A stretch of 64,000 nucleotides of DNA from Linyphia triangularis (GCA_963978545.1 OZ021730.1:558001-622000); one strand, 5' to 3'. Positions 17,868 through 31,400 are shown, counted from the stretch's first letter. Notes: a model not told the origin generated them from the letters alone. Program-made: numbers and translations.

Positions 17868-19410
17868 CCAATCAAATCATGATCAGAATCACGAGCTAGT
17901 CGGACCTGTTACCGATCGTTCTTCATCATTCCCATTTGTTGGTTTTTACTGACGTTTCTGAAATGGTGAGGCGCAAAGCTATCAAACCTAAGCCTGCATC
18001 TGCTAAGGCAGTTTGCCATGTTCCTGTTGTAGTTCACACTAAGGTGGATGAGCCGATTGATGTTTCCTTTGCTAGTACCCCTGTAGTACCCATTAATATG
18101 GATGAGCGGATAGCTGTTGTTCCAGTGCCGGGTACCAATGAAGTACCCATTAATTTGGAGGAGCGGCTTGATGACATTTCTATCCCTGAGATTCCAGTGC
18201 TTAACTCCCCTGTTATAGTTAACACTGCTGCTGATTCAGGTGAAGCTGAATCGCCCAGATTCATTCTTAATCTCACCAATGCTATCCAGTATGATGAGGC
18301 AAATCTGGCCAACATTTCTGGCGCCAAATCTACTGATATCTCTTTCCCTCTTAGCCCACCTCGCTCCTTCAAAGTTGTTGTTCGAGGTTTAAATATCAAA
18401 TCCTCTATTTTGGACATAGCCGACTGGCTGGTCTGGAAGAAACCAGAGTTTTCCCCCATTCAGATGAAACGCCGTAATGGGCATAAGATGCCCCTTTTTA
18501 TTTTGGAGTTCCCTTTCACTGAAAATCAATCTGACATTTTATCCTGGCGTACCATGTTATACACCAAAGTCAGAATTGAACCCCTCATAGGCAGGAAGGC
18601 GAGCGGACCCCAACAATGCTACAAGTGTCAGCATTGGGGTGCCCACCTTGCTGCTGAATGTACCTCTCCCATCAGATGCCGACACTGCTCTCTTGAACAC
18701 AGTAGTCGTGCATGCCCAGTCAAAAATGGCCCAAAGCTTTTCTGCAACTGTGGCCAAAATCATGCAAGCTCTTCTCTCTCCTGTCCGACTCGTAGAGCTT
18801 TATTTACCAACCCTCAGACGGTCACCAAGGCTACCAAACCTCCCCCTCTAAATTCTCACTGTACCAGATTTGTTCCTCGTCCCCTGATTATCAAAAGTAT
18901 AACTAAGACCTATGCAAATGCTGTCTGTCAAACAATTGAAACCACAGTCAACAAGGCGACTGAATCAGTTGTTCTGACCCCCATTCAGACTTCCTCTAAA
19001 GATTCTCAAGCAGGCTCTGGTCTTGAATCTTGCCAACTCAATGATAAATGCTACGTTGCATTTTTATTCACTCACGGTTTCATTATGGATGAGTTTTCCG
19101 ACCTTCAAGATTGTTACGACTGGACCGAGGATAATGCATCCTTCTTTTTACCAGTTATACAATTTATCAGGGATTTCCCACCAGTTTGGACTCCACTGCC
19201 CTGTGCTTAGTTTAGCTCCTCCCACGTGCCTTTTCCTCGCTTTCTATTGGAAGGTGATCCAAGCCAGCTCCTGTACCAAGTGTGGTGTCATGTTTTGCTT
19301 TTATTGTATGCCAGTTCCGATATTTCGTCCTTCAATTTATCCCACCCTTCATATCAGAGAGTATAGCATCTTCGGATCAGCACTCCGTTAATTGTAATAT
19401 TAAAAAGTAA
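17868..19410 (+). mobile_element. Gag-only retroelement (U2)
   Basis: Same insertion and duplication as in U1, copied with the array; 1,543 bp. Confidence 0.8.
17963..19210 (+). CDS. Gag-like zinc-knuckle protein, 415 aa (U2)
   Basis: Intact. Residues typical of the U2/U3/U5 group are Ser in DVSFAST, Thr in LTNAIQ, Asp in ILDIADW and Arg in KRRNGH. Zinc knuckles unchanged. Confidence 0.85.
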   Translation: MVRRKAIKPKPASAKAVCHVPVVVHTKVDEPIDVSFASTPVVPINMDERIAVVPVPGTNEVPINLEERLDDISIPEIPVLNSPVIVNTAADSGEAESPRFILNLTNAIQYDEANLANISGAKSTDISFPLSPPRSFKVVVRGLNIKSSILDIADWLVWKKPEFSPIQMKRRNGHKMPLFILEFPFTENQSDILSWRTMLYTKVRIEPLIGRKASGPQQCYKCQHWGAHLAAECTSPIRCRHCSLEHSSRACPVKNGPKLFCNCGQNHASSSLSCPTRRALFTNPQTVTKATKPPPLNSHCTRFVPRPLIIKSITKTYANAVCQTIETTVNKATESVVLTPIQTSSKDSQAGSGLESCQLNDKCYVAFLFTHGFIMDEFSDLQDCYDWTEDNASFFLPVIQFIRDFPPVWTPLPCA

Positions 19411-19637
19411 AGTCTTCGCATTCTCAGATTTAGAGCTCTGAGAGTAAGACCTGACTCTCGCCTCTTTCTTGGCGCTTTTTGACTGGGTTTCTAACCCTAT
19501 ATGCGGGCTGGTTCACCAAGTGGTTGCAAGGATGAAATATGTAAACAATACAGGCAGATCGCTACATTTTTACATGCAATTTTATATTCAGTAGGTCTTT
19601 TATGTTGTTGGAAGTTATAGCTCCCATCCTAACAAAC

Positions 19638-19653
19638 GGCTCTTTTCAGGGCC
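19638..19653 (+). terminator. Histone-type 3' stem-loop (U3)
   Basis: Same 16-mer as in U1, about 215 bp past the end of the U2 Gag element. Confidence 0.6.
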
Positions 19654-20115
19654 CAAATATGACACACTTTGCTTGACATGTTGACTGTTTCATAACATTT
19701 TCTGGACTCAATACAATAAAATTTACTCAAACAAACGTTTAAAGCTAATATTGCCGTGTTACAATTACAGGGAAAGAGGAGTCCTTTATTTGTAGCTGCC
19801 CAATTCTAATTCTTGAACTCTCGTTTGAGGAATTGAATACAAAAGTGACCTTCTCTGTCATCTCGATTTGTGCTTGATCATTATAGTAAACATGGACATA
19901 TTTAATTATGTGAAACGTCTGCCTGTTTATGTGCAAACTTTAAGGAATACGAAAACTAAGGACATCTCTGAAACAGATGGATCATGCATTTGGTGGTATG
20001 TTGTTGAAATGCCATGTACGGTGTTACATTTGGAACTATTTGTTTCTATATAACGACTAGAGATTTTGTATCTGCCTCCCATGGATAAATTGCTTTTACC
20101 TAATAATTTTCCGTG

Positions 20116-20232
20116 GTCACGTTTATACCACGCGGAACGTACATGCTTCTATTCGGTCACCGAAGTCAAGCAATATGTGCTGCGGTCAGTACTTGAGAAG
20201 GTGACCGGTTGGGAACGATTAGTACAGTTGAC
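20116..20232 (+). ncRNA. Divergent 5S rRNA-like sequence (U3)
   Basis: Same as in U1, with T-run terminator. Confidence 0.75.
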
Positions 20233-20862
20233 ATTTCATTGTTTTTTTATTTTTTACTTCCAATATATTACTTCACTTAAAGCCAGGAATAAGGCAAACA
20301 TAAAATCTAATTGTTTATATCTAACAAAATATCGATAGTTTAGGCATGTTCACTTCACGAGCTCCCTACATTACAATTTATTGGGTTATTTTTATTACCA
20401 CTTTAATACATCACTCAAAGTCAAACATAAAATCTACTTGCTTATATCTAACAAAATATCAATAGTTTTCTTCATGATAGATTTGGCACGTTCAATCCAC
20501 GAGTTAACTACATTACATTAAGCTAATTGTGAGTGACCAGATCTATGTGAAAATCAAATGTATAATGTGCTTTTGCAATTTCATCTTAAAATACAGCACT
20601 CTATTTAAAGAATGGAGACTTGTTTTTTAGCGATATATTAGGCGAAATTTTCCTCCTTTATTGGAACTGGAATGCTAGAGGTAAAAGCAATTTTTAGATA
20701 TCTGGTATGTTATTGAAAAAAAAACTAAACATGAAAATTCAAATAATTCATTTATTAAATCCTGATATGTTTTATTACATGTATATGATATAAATTTTTG
20801 AGCAAAATAAAAAAACATTTTTAAAGAACGCATACAAGTTTTAATCTTTGAAACATAGGTAA

Positions 20863-21043
20863 TTGGTTGGTTGTTTTCAGATTATCTGGCGCCGTCAGCA
20901 ACACGAGGGCTATAATGCGCCGAAACTTTCGTCATTAGACAAGCCAACATACATCTACAAACACCCATGCCTAATACGGGACTCGAACCCGCAACCTCGC
21001 GGTCTAGAAGCTAGCACGCTAACCACCATACCGTTTGGTCGGC
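20863..21043 (-). mobile_element. tRNA-derived SINE (U3)
   Basis: Same insertion and duplication as in U2. Confidence 0.88.
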
Positions 21044-21111
21044 GAAACATAGGTAAAATTATATGTACAGTTACATAATCAACAATATATTCAAAAAAGA
21101 AGTGTAGGGCA

Positions 21112-22910
21112 CTAATTACAAAAAGCTATAATTACACTTAACAAATCATTTTGATAAAAGTAATTTGCCAAAACACAGGCACAATCGTAATTCAACAAAA
21201 CTTTTCTTGGCATGCTGCAATTCACATCAGAAATGCCTTTTACAGCAGTATATACATTACATTCCTCTAGTTTGTCTTTTAACAATGAACGTTCTAATTT
21301 AGAGGATATCAATTGCGAATACAAAGGATATCGTTTATTTGCAATTATTAGCAATAATTGATCCACGTTAAATCCTTCTTCTGCATTGCTGTACATTTTA
21401 TAGCCGGAATACATTTGCATAAATTCAAACAATGTCCGACCATTGCCAAGATTATCTGACTTCATTCTATGCAATTCCTGCTCACATTTAATTGCGTATT
21501 CTGACAACATTAATTGGAGTTCGTGTTCACGAGTCCAGTCCTCGATGTTGAAGTCCGGCTTCTCAAGTAAGCAATACTTCAACAGCAATTGAACGATAGC
21601 AAGGCTGCATCCGTTTTCTATTGCTAGGTCCAAAGGACTGAGACCATTTCGGTTTTTGACATTAACGTGGGAACCTCTTCTCAGCAAAATTTCAACTACG
21701 CTCGGATGACCTGTCTGATTTTGCACCGCTTTATGCAGTGGCGTGTCACCAAATTCATCTACTGAATCAACATCTATGCCACTGCTAATCAAGAATTTGA
21801 CGAAAACTGCCGTACATCCGTTAATGCACAGGGCACTGTGCAGAAGTGAGCCACCGCACTGGTTTTTGGCAGTGTTGACGTTCATATCCAGGTAATCGAG
21901 GAGAAATGTAAAGATACTAACGTTGAAGTGTCCCAAAGCGTGGAAGAGTGGGCTTTGACCTGAAATGTTAGCACTGTGCAAATCTCCGCCGGCAATAAGC
22001 AACAATCTGATAACTTCCAGTTCCGCATTCAGAGCAAGTGCTATAGACAGACTCGAATCGTCCGGAAGATCGGCTCTGGCTCCTAGGTAAAATTAAAATT
22101 ACAACTTTAATTAAGGAAAGTCTTAAATCTAAAATAATTCAAATAACAGAGTTAAATATATTTACTAGTTACCAATATTGGCAAATCTTTTATGAATATT
22201 TAAATGGAAATACTGCTATTTTAAATCTTAACAGAAGGTTATCTTACAATACTACCGCGTTAAAGGAATGAACTTAAATTTCTAATCTATCCAAATGTAC
22301 ACGAAATGAAGTTTTGGATATGCAATTCAGAATCCTTTTATCTAATTTAAAAGTAATGAATAATTTTGTCATTTTCTTCTGTAAATGCAGATGGGACAAA
22401 CTTAATCTCTGAAATCAGTTCATAATTATTTTGACAAAAAGATTTTTGAAACAGTTAAATTACCTTTTAAGATGTAATGTAAGATGTAGGAATGGGATAT
22501 GAGGAAGCAACAAAAAATTGACAATTCAGCGTACATGGAAATATTTCGGTCTAATAAAAGGCTCCCTTAAAAATTGTTGTAGAAAAGCGTTTACATATTA
22601 ATTTATGTTTTTACATACCTCCTTCTACCAATGTTCTGATCGTTTCAAGTCTGTTCCTGCAATGTAGGGCATTGATGAGAGGTGTTGGGCCGCCATGACA
22701 GAACTGGAAATTAGGATCTGCGCCATAATAGAGGAGAAGCTTGACGATGGCGATCGAGCATCTTCGGTCCGTCAGAACCCGAAGCAGGGGGGATTGACTG
22801 CCTTCTACTTCGTTGGCCGAAGAAGGGTCACGTTGCAGGATCAGTTGGATCTCACTCAAATCCCATTCTTCTTCGTACAATACACTGTGAACAGAAGTGT
22901 TTTCAGGCAT
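21112..22910 (-). CDS. Ankyrin-repeat protein, 420 aa (U3)
   Basis: Exons 22910-22619 and 22082-21112. It reads VNVKNRN (as U1) but FYQND (as U2), and has a private change of Gly to Leu in HELQLMLSEY (the codon differs at two adjacent bases). No break. Confidence 0.85.
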
Positions 22911-23806
22911 GATATCTGTAAAAAAAAAAAAAAAAAATTAAAGCATTTTCAAAAGTTTGAATATTCCATTTTACTTTTGTAATCAAACGATTAAACTTAA
23001 GATTGGTACGTTTCAATCTTAAGAGAAAAGTGCCTTTATTTTTTTGTCAAATTCTATATCGGTCGGAATATTGTTTCAAAACCAAAGGTATTTTCTTTAG
23101 GAATAGCAACAGCAATATCAGCCCACTGGTAAAAATTTGAAGTTGAAAATAAAAGTATCTTTTAAGATTACTAAAGGTTAAAGATTAATATTTAGTTCAT
23201 TAAAATTTTTTAAACTGTAAAAAAAAAAATCATATGACTTTCCCTTTAATATTTGTTTATGTGTTACCAATACTTCTGTATACTTGAAATTCATGCGTCT
23301 TACAACAAAATTTATGAAGATATTGCGACAGAAAGTATGCGGAAGCGTTGACACGGTCATACCGGCTATCTTTCGATCATCGGATACAAGCATTATGGGT
23401 CAAATACAGGAAAAAGCCAAACAAAAAATATACTTGCTGTTTATTATACTAAGATACACGTCAGTAATTTAAAATGGGGTACCTAAAATACAAGTTGAGG
23501 GACCAGGATAGACAATGAACCCACCTAATTCTGTTACCAAGAAAATAGGTGGGTGGCAAGTGGTCTGACCTAAGCAATGAACGAAGCCACGCTTTAGAGC
23601 CCAACACCACTACCGAAATCCGTGGAATTTATGATTGGGAGGGAAAAACAACTGGACGATCCAGATACTGAGGTCTGGGAACAGCAAACCCTAAAGAGAA
23701 ATGTAAACACAAATGCAAGTCTAATATGAATACATTTTTTACCAGTAATTTTGTTCAAGGTGAATCTGCAATAATCCGAGATCTATGGGTAGACAGCTCT
23801 GAGAGA

Positions 23807-23904
23807 GATCTGGTCGCTTCAGAGTCTAGAGTCGAACTGATGTAAAATCAGGTGGAAATGCAACCTTTTATAGGTACAGTTGCAGAATGAAAGGTGGACC
23901 AATG
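23807..23904 (-). promoter_or_regulatory. Ankyrin promoter (U3)
   Basis: Same motifs as in U1; A+1 at 23838. Confidence 0.6.
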
Positions 23905-24635
23905 GCGACACGGCAAAACCGAGCAGAGGAAACTGGTAGGGTCAGCTTGCTATTAAATTACTTTAAACGATTAACTCAGACATGGCACAGCTTCTAAGCA
24001 AAAGAAATGAACTTCAAGAAAAAGCGACGAGAACTGAGAAAAAACATCACATTTTCAAAAAATTGCAGAAGTTGAACAATTTTAAAATTGATCGTTAGTC
24101 TGTCCCTGCTTCTCAGCACTAATGCTTCATTTTTTCAAATGCAATACCTGTCAAAGTATTGTTTTAGAACATATGAAATTTTAAACCAGGCATTACAAGA
24201 GTAACACCAACTCATTAATAAAATTTGAAGGAAAAATAAAAGAAAGTTTTTTTTATTCCAATTTGAAAAGAATTTTATGCTTCCTCATTAATATTTTAAA
24301 TTAATAATCTGAAGAAAACACCACATTATTTTTGCTTTAAATTTTGTAAATGAGCGCTATTATTCCAACCCTTGTATTTTTCAACTTCAACACAAAATTG
24401 CTTGATTTAATAGTTTCTCAAACGGCCCTTTTAAAGACCCAAAAATAACACACGACTGGTCCGTTTACACGCTATCATTTTAATTCCAGTTCAGTTTTAT
24501 GCCCTAATGCAATACTTTCTTCGGAACATTACATGATACAAATATAACGATATATGTGTCGATGACAATATTTCGATTTTTTTTTTTGGAGCAAAATTAC
24601 ACTAGTTATTTCCTAAGCTCCTCCCTCCTGCTTTG

Positions 24636-24702
24636 CAATTGGACCACCTCACTCTCCGCAACCATACCTATAAAAGGTTGCATTTTTCCAGTCTTCGCAT
24701 TC
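24636..24702 (+). promoter_or_regulatory. + promoter upstream of Gag (U3)
   Basis: TATAAAA at 24669-24675; A+1 at 24699. Confidence 0.6.
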
Positions 24703-26245
24703 CCAATCAAATCATGATCAGAATCACGAGCTAGTCGGACCTGTTACCGATCGTTCTTCATCATTCCCATTTGTTGGTTTTTACTGACGTTTCTGAAATG
24801 GTGAGGCGCAAAGCTATCAAACCTAAGCCTGCATCTGCTAAGGCAGTTTGCCATGTTCCTGTTGTAGTTCACACTAAGGTGGATGAGCCGATTGATGTTT
24901 CCTTTGCTAGTACCCCTGTAGTACCCATTAATATGGATGAGCGGATAGCTGTTGTTCCAGTGCCGGGTACCAATGAAGTACCCATTAATTTGGAGGAGCG
25001 GCTTGATGACATTTCTATCCCTGAGATTCCAGTGCTTAACTCCCCTGTTATAGTTAACACTGCTGCTGATTCAGGTGAAGCTGAATCGCCCAGATTCATT
25101 CTTAATCTCACCAATGCTATCCAGTATGATGAGGCAAATCTGGCCAACATTTCTGGCGCCAAATCTACTGATATCTCTTTCCCTCTTAGCCCACCTCGCT
25201 CCTTCAAAGTTGTTGTTCGAGGTTTAAATATCAAATCCTCTATTTTGGACATAGCCGACTGGCTGGTCTGGAAGAAACCAGAGTTTTCCCCCATTCAGAT
25301 GAAACGCCGTAATGGGCATAAGATGCCCCTTTTTATTTTGGAGTTCCCTTTCACTGAAAATCAATCTGACATTTTATCCTGGCGTACCATGTTATACACC
25401 AAAGTCAGAATTGAACCCCTCATAGGCAGGAAGGCGAGCGGACCCCAACAATGCTACAAGTGTCAGCATTGGGGTGCCCACCTTGCTGCTGAATGTACCT
25501 CTCCCATCAGATGCCGACACTGCTCTCTTGAACACAGTAGTCGTGCATGCCCAGTCAAAAATGGCCCAAAGCTTTTCTGCAACTGTGGCCAAAATCATGC
25601 AAGCTCTTCTCTCTCCTGTCCGACTCGTAGAGCTTTATTTACCAACCCTCAGACGGTCACCAAGGCTACCAAACCTCCCCCTCTAAATTCTCACTGTACC
25701 AGATTTGTTCCTCGTCCCCTGATTATCAAAAGTATAACTAAGACCTATGCAAATGCTGTCTGTCAAACAATTGAAACCACAGTCAACAAGGCGACTGAAT
25801 CAGTTGTTCTGACCCCCATTCAGACTTCCTCTAAAGATTCTCAAGCAGGCTCTGGTCTTGAATCTTGCCAACTCAATGATAAATGCTACGTTGCATTTTT
25901 ATTCACTCACGGTTTCATTATGGATGAGTTTTCCGACCTTCAAGATTGTTACGACTGGACCGAGGATAATGCATCCTTCTTTTTACCAGTTATACAATTT
26001 ATCAGGGATTTCCCACCAGTTTGGACTCCACTGCCCTGTGCTTAGTTTAGCTCCTCCCACGTGCCTTTTCCTCGCTTTCTATTGGAAGGTGATCCAAGCC
26101 AGCTCCTGTACCAAGTGTGGTGTCATGTTTTGCTTTTATTGTATGCCAGTTCCGATATTTCGTCCTTCAATTTATCCCACCCTTCATATCAGAGAGTATA
26201 GCATCTTCGGATCAGCACTCCGTTAATTGTAATATTAAAAAGTAA
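24703..26245 (+). mobile_element. Gag-only retroelement (U3)
   Basis: Same insertion as in U1 and U2, with both 13-bp duplications. Confidence 0.8.
24798..26045 (+). CDS. Gag-like zinc-knuckle protein, 415 aa (U3)
   Basis: Intact and identical in sequence to the U2 protein as far as I can compare. Confidence 0.85.
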   Translation: MVRRKAIKPKPASAKAVCHVPVVVHTKVDEPIDVSFASTPVVPINMDERIAVVPVPGTNEVPINLEERLDDISIPEIPVLNSPVIVNTAADSGEAESPRFILNLTNAIQYDEANLANISGAKSTDISFPLSPPRSFKVVVRGLNIKSSILDIADWLVWKKPEFSPIQMKRRNGHKMPLFILEFPFTENQSDILSWRTMLYTKVRIEPLIGRKASGPQQCYKCQHWGAHLAAECTSPIRCRHCSLEHSSRACPVKNGPKLFCNCGQNHASSSLSCPTRRALFTNPQTVTKATKPPPLNSHCTRFVPRPLIIKSITKTYANAVCQTIETTVNKATESVVLTPIQTSSKDSQAGSGLESCQLNDKCYVAFLFTHGFIMDEFSDLQDCYDWTEDNASFFLPVIQFIRDFPPVWTPLPCA

Positions 26246-26472
26246 AGTCTTCGCATTCTCAGATTTAGAGCTCTGAGAGTAAGACCTGACTCTCGCCTCT
26301 TTCTTGGCGCTTTTTGACTGGGTTTCTAACCCTATATGCGGGCTGGTTCACCAAGTGGTTGCAAGGATGAAATATGTAAACAATACAGGCAGATCGCTAC
26401 ATTTTTACATGCAATTTTATATTCAGTAGGTCTTTTATGTTGTTGGAAGTTATAGCTCCCATCCTAACAAAC

Positions 26473-26488
26473 GGCTCTTTTCAGGGCC
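26473..26488 (+). terminator. Histone-type 3' stem-loop (U4)
   Basis: Same 16-mer as in U1, downstream of the U3 Gag element. Confidence 0.6.
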
Positions 26489-26950
26489 CAAATATGACAC
26501 ACTTTGCTTGACATGTTGACTGTTTCATAACATTTTCTGGACTCAATACAATAAAATTTACTCAAACAAACGTTTAAAGCTAATATTGCCGTGTTACAAT
26601 TACAGGGAAAGAGGAGTCCTTTATTTGTAGCTGCCCAATTCTAATTCTTGAACTCTCGTTTGAGGAATTGAATACAAAAGTGACCTTCTCTGTCATCTCG
26701 ATTTGTGCTTGATCATTATAGTAAACATGGACATATTTAATTATGTGAAACGTCTGCCTGTTTATGTGCAAACTTTAAGGAATACGAAAACTAAGGACAT
26801 CTCTGAAACAGATGGATCATGCATTTGGTGGTATGTTGTTGAAATGCCATGTACGGTGTTACATTTGGAACTATTTGTTTCTATATAACGACTAGAGATT
26901 TTGTATCTGCCTCCCATGGATAAATTGCTTTTACCTAATAATTTTCCGTG

Positions 26951-27067
26951 GTCACGTTTATACCACGCGGAACGTACATGCTTCTATTCGGTCACCGAAG
27001 TCAAGCAATATGTGCTGCGGTCAGTACTTGAGAAGGTGACCGGTTGGGAACGATTAGTACAGTTGAC
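26951..27067 (+). ncRNA. Divergent 5S rRNA-like sequence (U4)
   Basis: Same as in U1, with T-run terminator. Confidence 0.75.
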
Positions 27068-27697
27068 ATTTCATTGTTTTTTTATTTTTTACTTCCAATA
27101 TATTACTTCACTTAAAGCCAGGAATAAGGCAAACATAAAATCTAATTGTTTATATCTAACAAAATATCGATAGTTTAGGCATGTTCACTTCACGAGCTCC
27201 CTACATTACAATTTATTGGGTTATTTTTATTACCACTTTAATACATCACTCAAAGTCAAACATAAAATCTACTTGCTTATATCTAACAAAATATCAATAG
27301 TTTTCTTCATGATAGATTTGGCACGTTCAATCCACGAGTTAACTACATTACATTAAGCTAATTGTGAGTGACCAGATCTATGTGAAAATCAAATGTATAA
27401 TGTGCTTTTGCAATTTCATCTTAAAATACAGCACTCTATTTAAAGAATGGAGACTTGTTTTTTAGCGATATATTAGGCGAAATTTTCCTCCTTTATTGGA
27501 ACTGGAATGCTAGAGGTAAAAGCAATTTTTAGATATCTGGTATGTTATTGAAAAAAAAACTAAACATGAAAATTCAAATAATTCATTTATTAAATCCTGA
27601 TATGTTTTATTACATGTATATGATATAAATTTTTGAGCAAAATAAAAAAACATTTTTAAAGAACGCATACAAGTTTTAATCTTTGAAACATAGGTAA

Positions 27698-27878
27698 TTG
27701 GTTGGTTGTTTTCAGATTATCTGGCGCCGTCAGCAACACGAGGGCTATAATGCGCCGAAACTTTCGTCATTAGACAAGCCAACATACATCTACAAACACC
27801 CATGCCTAATACGGGACTCGAACCCGCAACCTCGCGGTCTAGAAGCTAGCACGCTAACCACCATACCGTTTGGTCGGC
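27698..27878 (-). mobile_element. tRNA-derived SINE (U4)
   Basis: Same insertion as in U2. Confidence 0.88.
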
Positions 27879-27946
27879 GAAACATAGGTAAAATTATATG
27901 TACAGTTACATAATCAACAATATATTCAAAAAAGAAGTGTAGGGCA

Positions 27947-28285
27947 CTAATTACAAAAAGCTATAATTACACTTAACAAATCATTTTGATAAAAGTAATT
28001 TGCCAAAACACAGGCACAATCGTAATTCAACAAAACTTTTCTTGGCATGCTGCAATTCACATCAGAAATGCCTTTTACAGCAGTATATACATTACATTCC
28101 TCTAGTTTGTCTTTTAACAATGAACGTTCTAATTTAGAGGATATCAATTGCGAATACAAAGGATATCGTTTATTTGCAATTATTAGCAATAATTGATCCA
28201 CGTTAAATCCTTCTTCTGCATTGCTGTACATTTTATAGCCGGAATACATTTGCATAAATTCAAACAATGTCCGACCATTGCCAAG
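27947..28285 (-). pseudogene. Ankyrin gene, 3' part cut off by LINE B (U4)
   Basis: Codes the last 110 or so residues (from LGNGRTL on) of the protein whose front part lies at 33982-35441. The frame runs in from the LINE B 3' UTR, so an ATG inside the LINE hairpin (28337-28339) would start a 130-aa fusion (about 18 LINE-encoded residues, then the ankyrin tail). Whether it is translated is unknown. Confidence 0.8.
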
Positions 28286-28313
28286 TTTGTTTGTTTGTTT
28301 ATTTGTTGTTTTA

Positions 28314-28348
28314 TGGCGCAAAGGCAACACAAGGGCCATGCTGCGCCA
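28314..28348 (-). promoter_or_regulatory. 3'-end RNA hairpin of LINE B
   Basis: Identical to the LINE A hairpin, with the inner GGC (28323-28325 on +) paired to GCC (28335-28337). It precedes the CAAA-rich tail. Confidence 0.7.
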
Positions 28349-28497
28349 AACAAACGATAAAAGAAACTAGAATGGGTGATGAGTTATAAATAGATGAAGG
28401 TAAGATATGATATAATAAAAGGAATAAAATGTGTTAAAACTCATTTTAAAAAATGAAGTGGTTTAAAAAGGTTTAAAACTAGATATGAACAAAAACA

Positions 28498-31400
28498 TTA
28501 AATATGATTTAAAAACCCGATTGATCTTAAAAAAGCAAAAAGATTTGGATGGGGAGTTTCCCCTATCAAATCCTGAAGACTTAAAGTGGTATTCTTAAAA
28601 AACCTAAGACGATGCGTCTGAAACTTAGGACAAGAAATCAAAATATGAACCACCGTAAGATCGCAACGACAAATATCGCAAACAGGTGGATCTTCTCCCA
28701 GCAATAGATGTCGATGCGTCAATCGGGTGTGACCAATGCGCAGACGAGTCAGTTTGACATCTGTCCGACGCATTGGATTAACTGGCCATTTAAGAAGATG
28801 ATTTTTGATAAAATGAAGTTTGTTATTAACCTGCAAATCCCATGTTTCTTGACGTAAGGACAATATAAACTTGTGAATTGAAGTCTTAATATCTTGGTAG
28901 GGAACTGGCTGCTGCAGCGGGATTGAAGCCGCTTTAGCAGCAGAATCAGCCAATTCATTTCCTGAAATTCCCATGTGACTAGGTACCCAGCAGAACAATA
29001 TAGTAAATCCTTTCCTCTCAAGTGTGTGTAATTTTGACAAAATGTCAAAAGCAATTGGATGACTATTGGTCTTAAAGTGCTTCAGACTCGACAGGGAGCT
29101 TAAACTGTCAGTATACACACAAAATTTGCGATTGTTGCAGAGTGAGATATGCAGCAGTGCACAAGAAATTGCTGTCATCTCAGAAGTGAAAACCGAGCAG
29201 GATTTATGAAGTGAAAAAGCGACTGTGGATGTGTCGGACACAGTACCACAGCCAACACGTTCACCTGCTTTAGATCCATCAGTAAATACTGCTTCATAGT
29301 CAGCATACTGAGAGCGGTGATCACAAAAGATTTGTTGCATAATTTCTGGGGCAGTGTCTGCCTTGCAATACATCGCAAATGGATTGAGAAAGTGGAAAGA
29401 TGGAATGTTCAACGGTGGAAAGGATTGAGTGGTAAATGTTTGGGTAACAACGTCACTTAGAGCTGCATCCAATAAGATGGATTTCGCTCTTTCAGAAAAC
29501 GGTCGGATGTTCGATGGGCGAGCATCGTATAACCTACCAAGATAGGCATCAAGTCTCACCTTACGTAAAGGGTGAAAAGGATCAGACATAATTCTACAGT
29601 AGTAGTTGGCGCTTAATTTTTTACGTCTCAAGTCAAGTGGAAGTAGACTACACTCTGTCAACAGACTTTCAATGGGTGAAGTGCGAAATGCACCTGAACA
29701 AATGCGGGCAGCAGTGTGATGGACAGTATCCAATCTTCGTAGAAGGGATGCTCCTGCAGACCCATACGCAACAGATCCGTAATCAATGCGAGATAAGATT
29801 AAAGATTGGTAAATACGCAGCAAAGAAGTGCGGTCAGCACCCCAAGAAGTATTTGAGAGTACTTTGAGGATATTAAGCGACCTATCGCACTTCTTGCGCA
29901 AGTATAAAATATGTGGGAGAAAATTCAACTTGCTGTCGAAAATGACTCCCAGGTATCTTATCTGATTCACGACTGGGATGGGAGAATTGCGTATGTGAAT
30001 TTCAGGGTCAGGGTGAAGACCCCTCCTCCTACAGAAGTGGATGCAACTGCTTTTAGATGGTGACAATGTATGGCCGTTTTGTTCACACCATTCTACAAGT
30101 CTGTTAACAGCAGTTTGTAATTGACGTTCAATTAAGCGCATGTTTGATCCTTGACATGAGATTTGCAAATCATCAACATACAAAGTTCCATGAACAAAGG
30201 GTGAAAGGACATGAAGGATGTTGCTGATGTGTAGATTAAAAAGGGTGACACTTAAAACACAACCTTGAGGAACTCCCTCAGATTGGTTAAAATAATTTGA
30301 AAATGTAGTTCCAATGCGAACTCTAAAAATACGAGATGATAAAAAATTTTGAATAAAAAGGGGAAGATTACCCCTAAAACCAAAATTAAATAGAGTTTGC
30401 AGGATACCATATCGCCACGTATGATCATACGCCTTCTCAATGTCGAAAAAGATTGAAACTAGATGATTCCTCTGCACAAAGGCATTGCGAACATCTGTTT
30501 CTAGTTTCACGATGTTATCAAGAGTGGACCGCCCTCGTCGGAATCCACTCTGGAGAGGTGAAATACATCCGTCTTTTTCTAACATGTAAGAGAGTCGGGC
30601 GTTTACAATACGTTCAAAGGTCTTACAAAGGCAGCTCGTTAAGGCTATCGGTCGATAGTTCAGAGGATCCTTGGGATCCTTTCCAGGTTTCAGAATGGGG
30701 ATTACGGTAGCTTCCCGCCACAAGGTAGGAAAGATGTTCTCCTTCCAGATTCTATTAAAGAGAAAAAGGATGTTAAAAAGAGAATCTGGACTTAAATGGC
30801 GAAGCATTTGGTAACTGATCCCATCTGGACCTGGACTGGTGTTATGGGTTTTAGATAAAGCGCTCTTCAATTCGTACATCTTAAGGTCAAAGTTGTAGGA
30901 ATATTCAATATTGCTTTTGAAGTTAATTCCAGTCCGTTCAGCACGATTCTTAGTCACTAGAAAAGTAGGACTATAAGAATCGGAACTGGATACCCTTTCA
31001 AAAGTTTCACCGATAAGGTTAGCAACATCTTCAGGGGAAGAGAACACAGCAGCTCCGGTTTGAAGTATCGGGCAAGAATATTCCGGATACAAACCGTTGG
31101 CTGCTCTAACCTTCTTCCACAACTGTTTACTGTATGTTTTGGATGTAATTGAAGAGACATAACTTATCCAAGAATCCTTCTGGCTTTGACGTCTAACCTT
31201 ACGAGCAACTGCCTTAGCCTTTTTAAAGACGATAAGGTTTCCTGTAGTTGGGTATCTGCGAAAGATACCCCATAGCTTCTTTTGCTTCTTGTATGCAGAC
31301 AGACAATCTGCATTCCACCATGTTTTACAGTGTCGCAGTGTTCTAGATGATGTCTTAGGAATGGAGGAGTCAGCAGCATTTAAAATTGCTTCAGTGACAT

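Larger units (their letters stand above)
12697..19531 (+). repeat. Array unit U2 (6,835 bp, with SINE)
   Basis: Same layout as U1 plus the SINE in the ankyrin 3' UTR. It has exactly the same length as U3 and is nearly identical to it. Confidence 0.95.
19532..26366 (+). repeat. Array unit U3 (6,835 bp, with SINE)
   Basis: Near-identical to U2. Confidence 0.95.
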
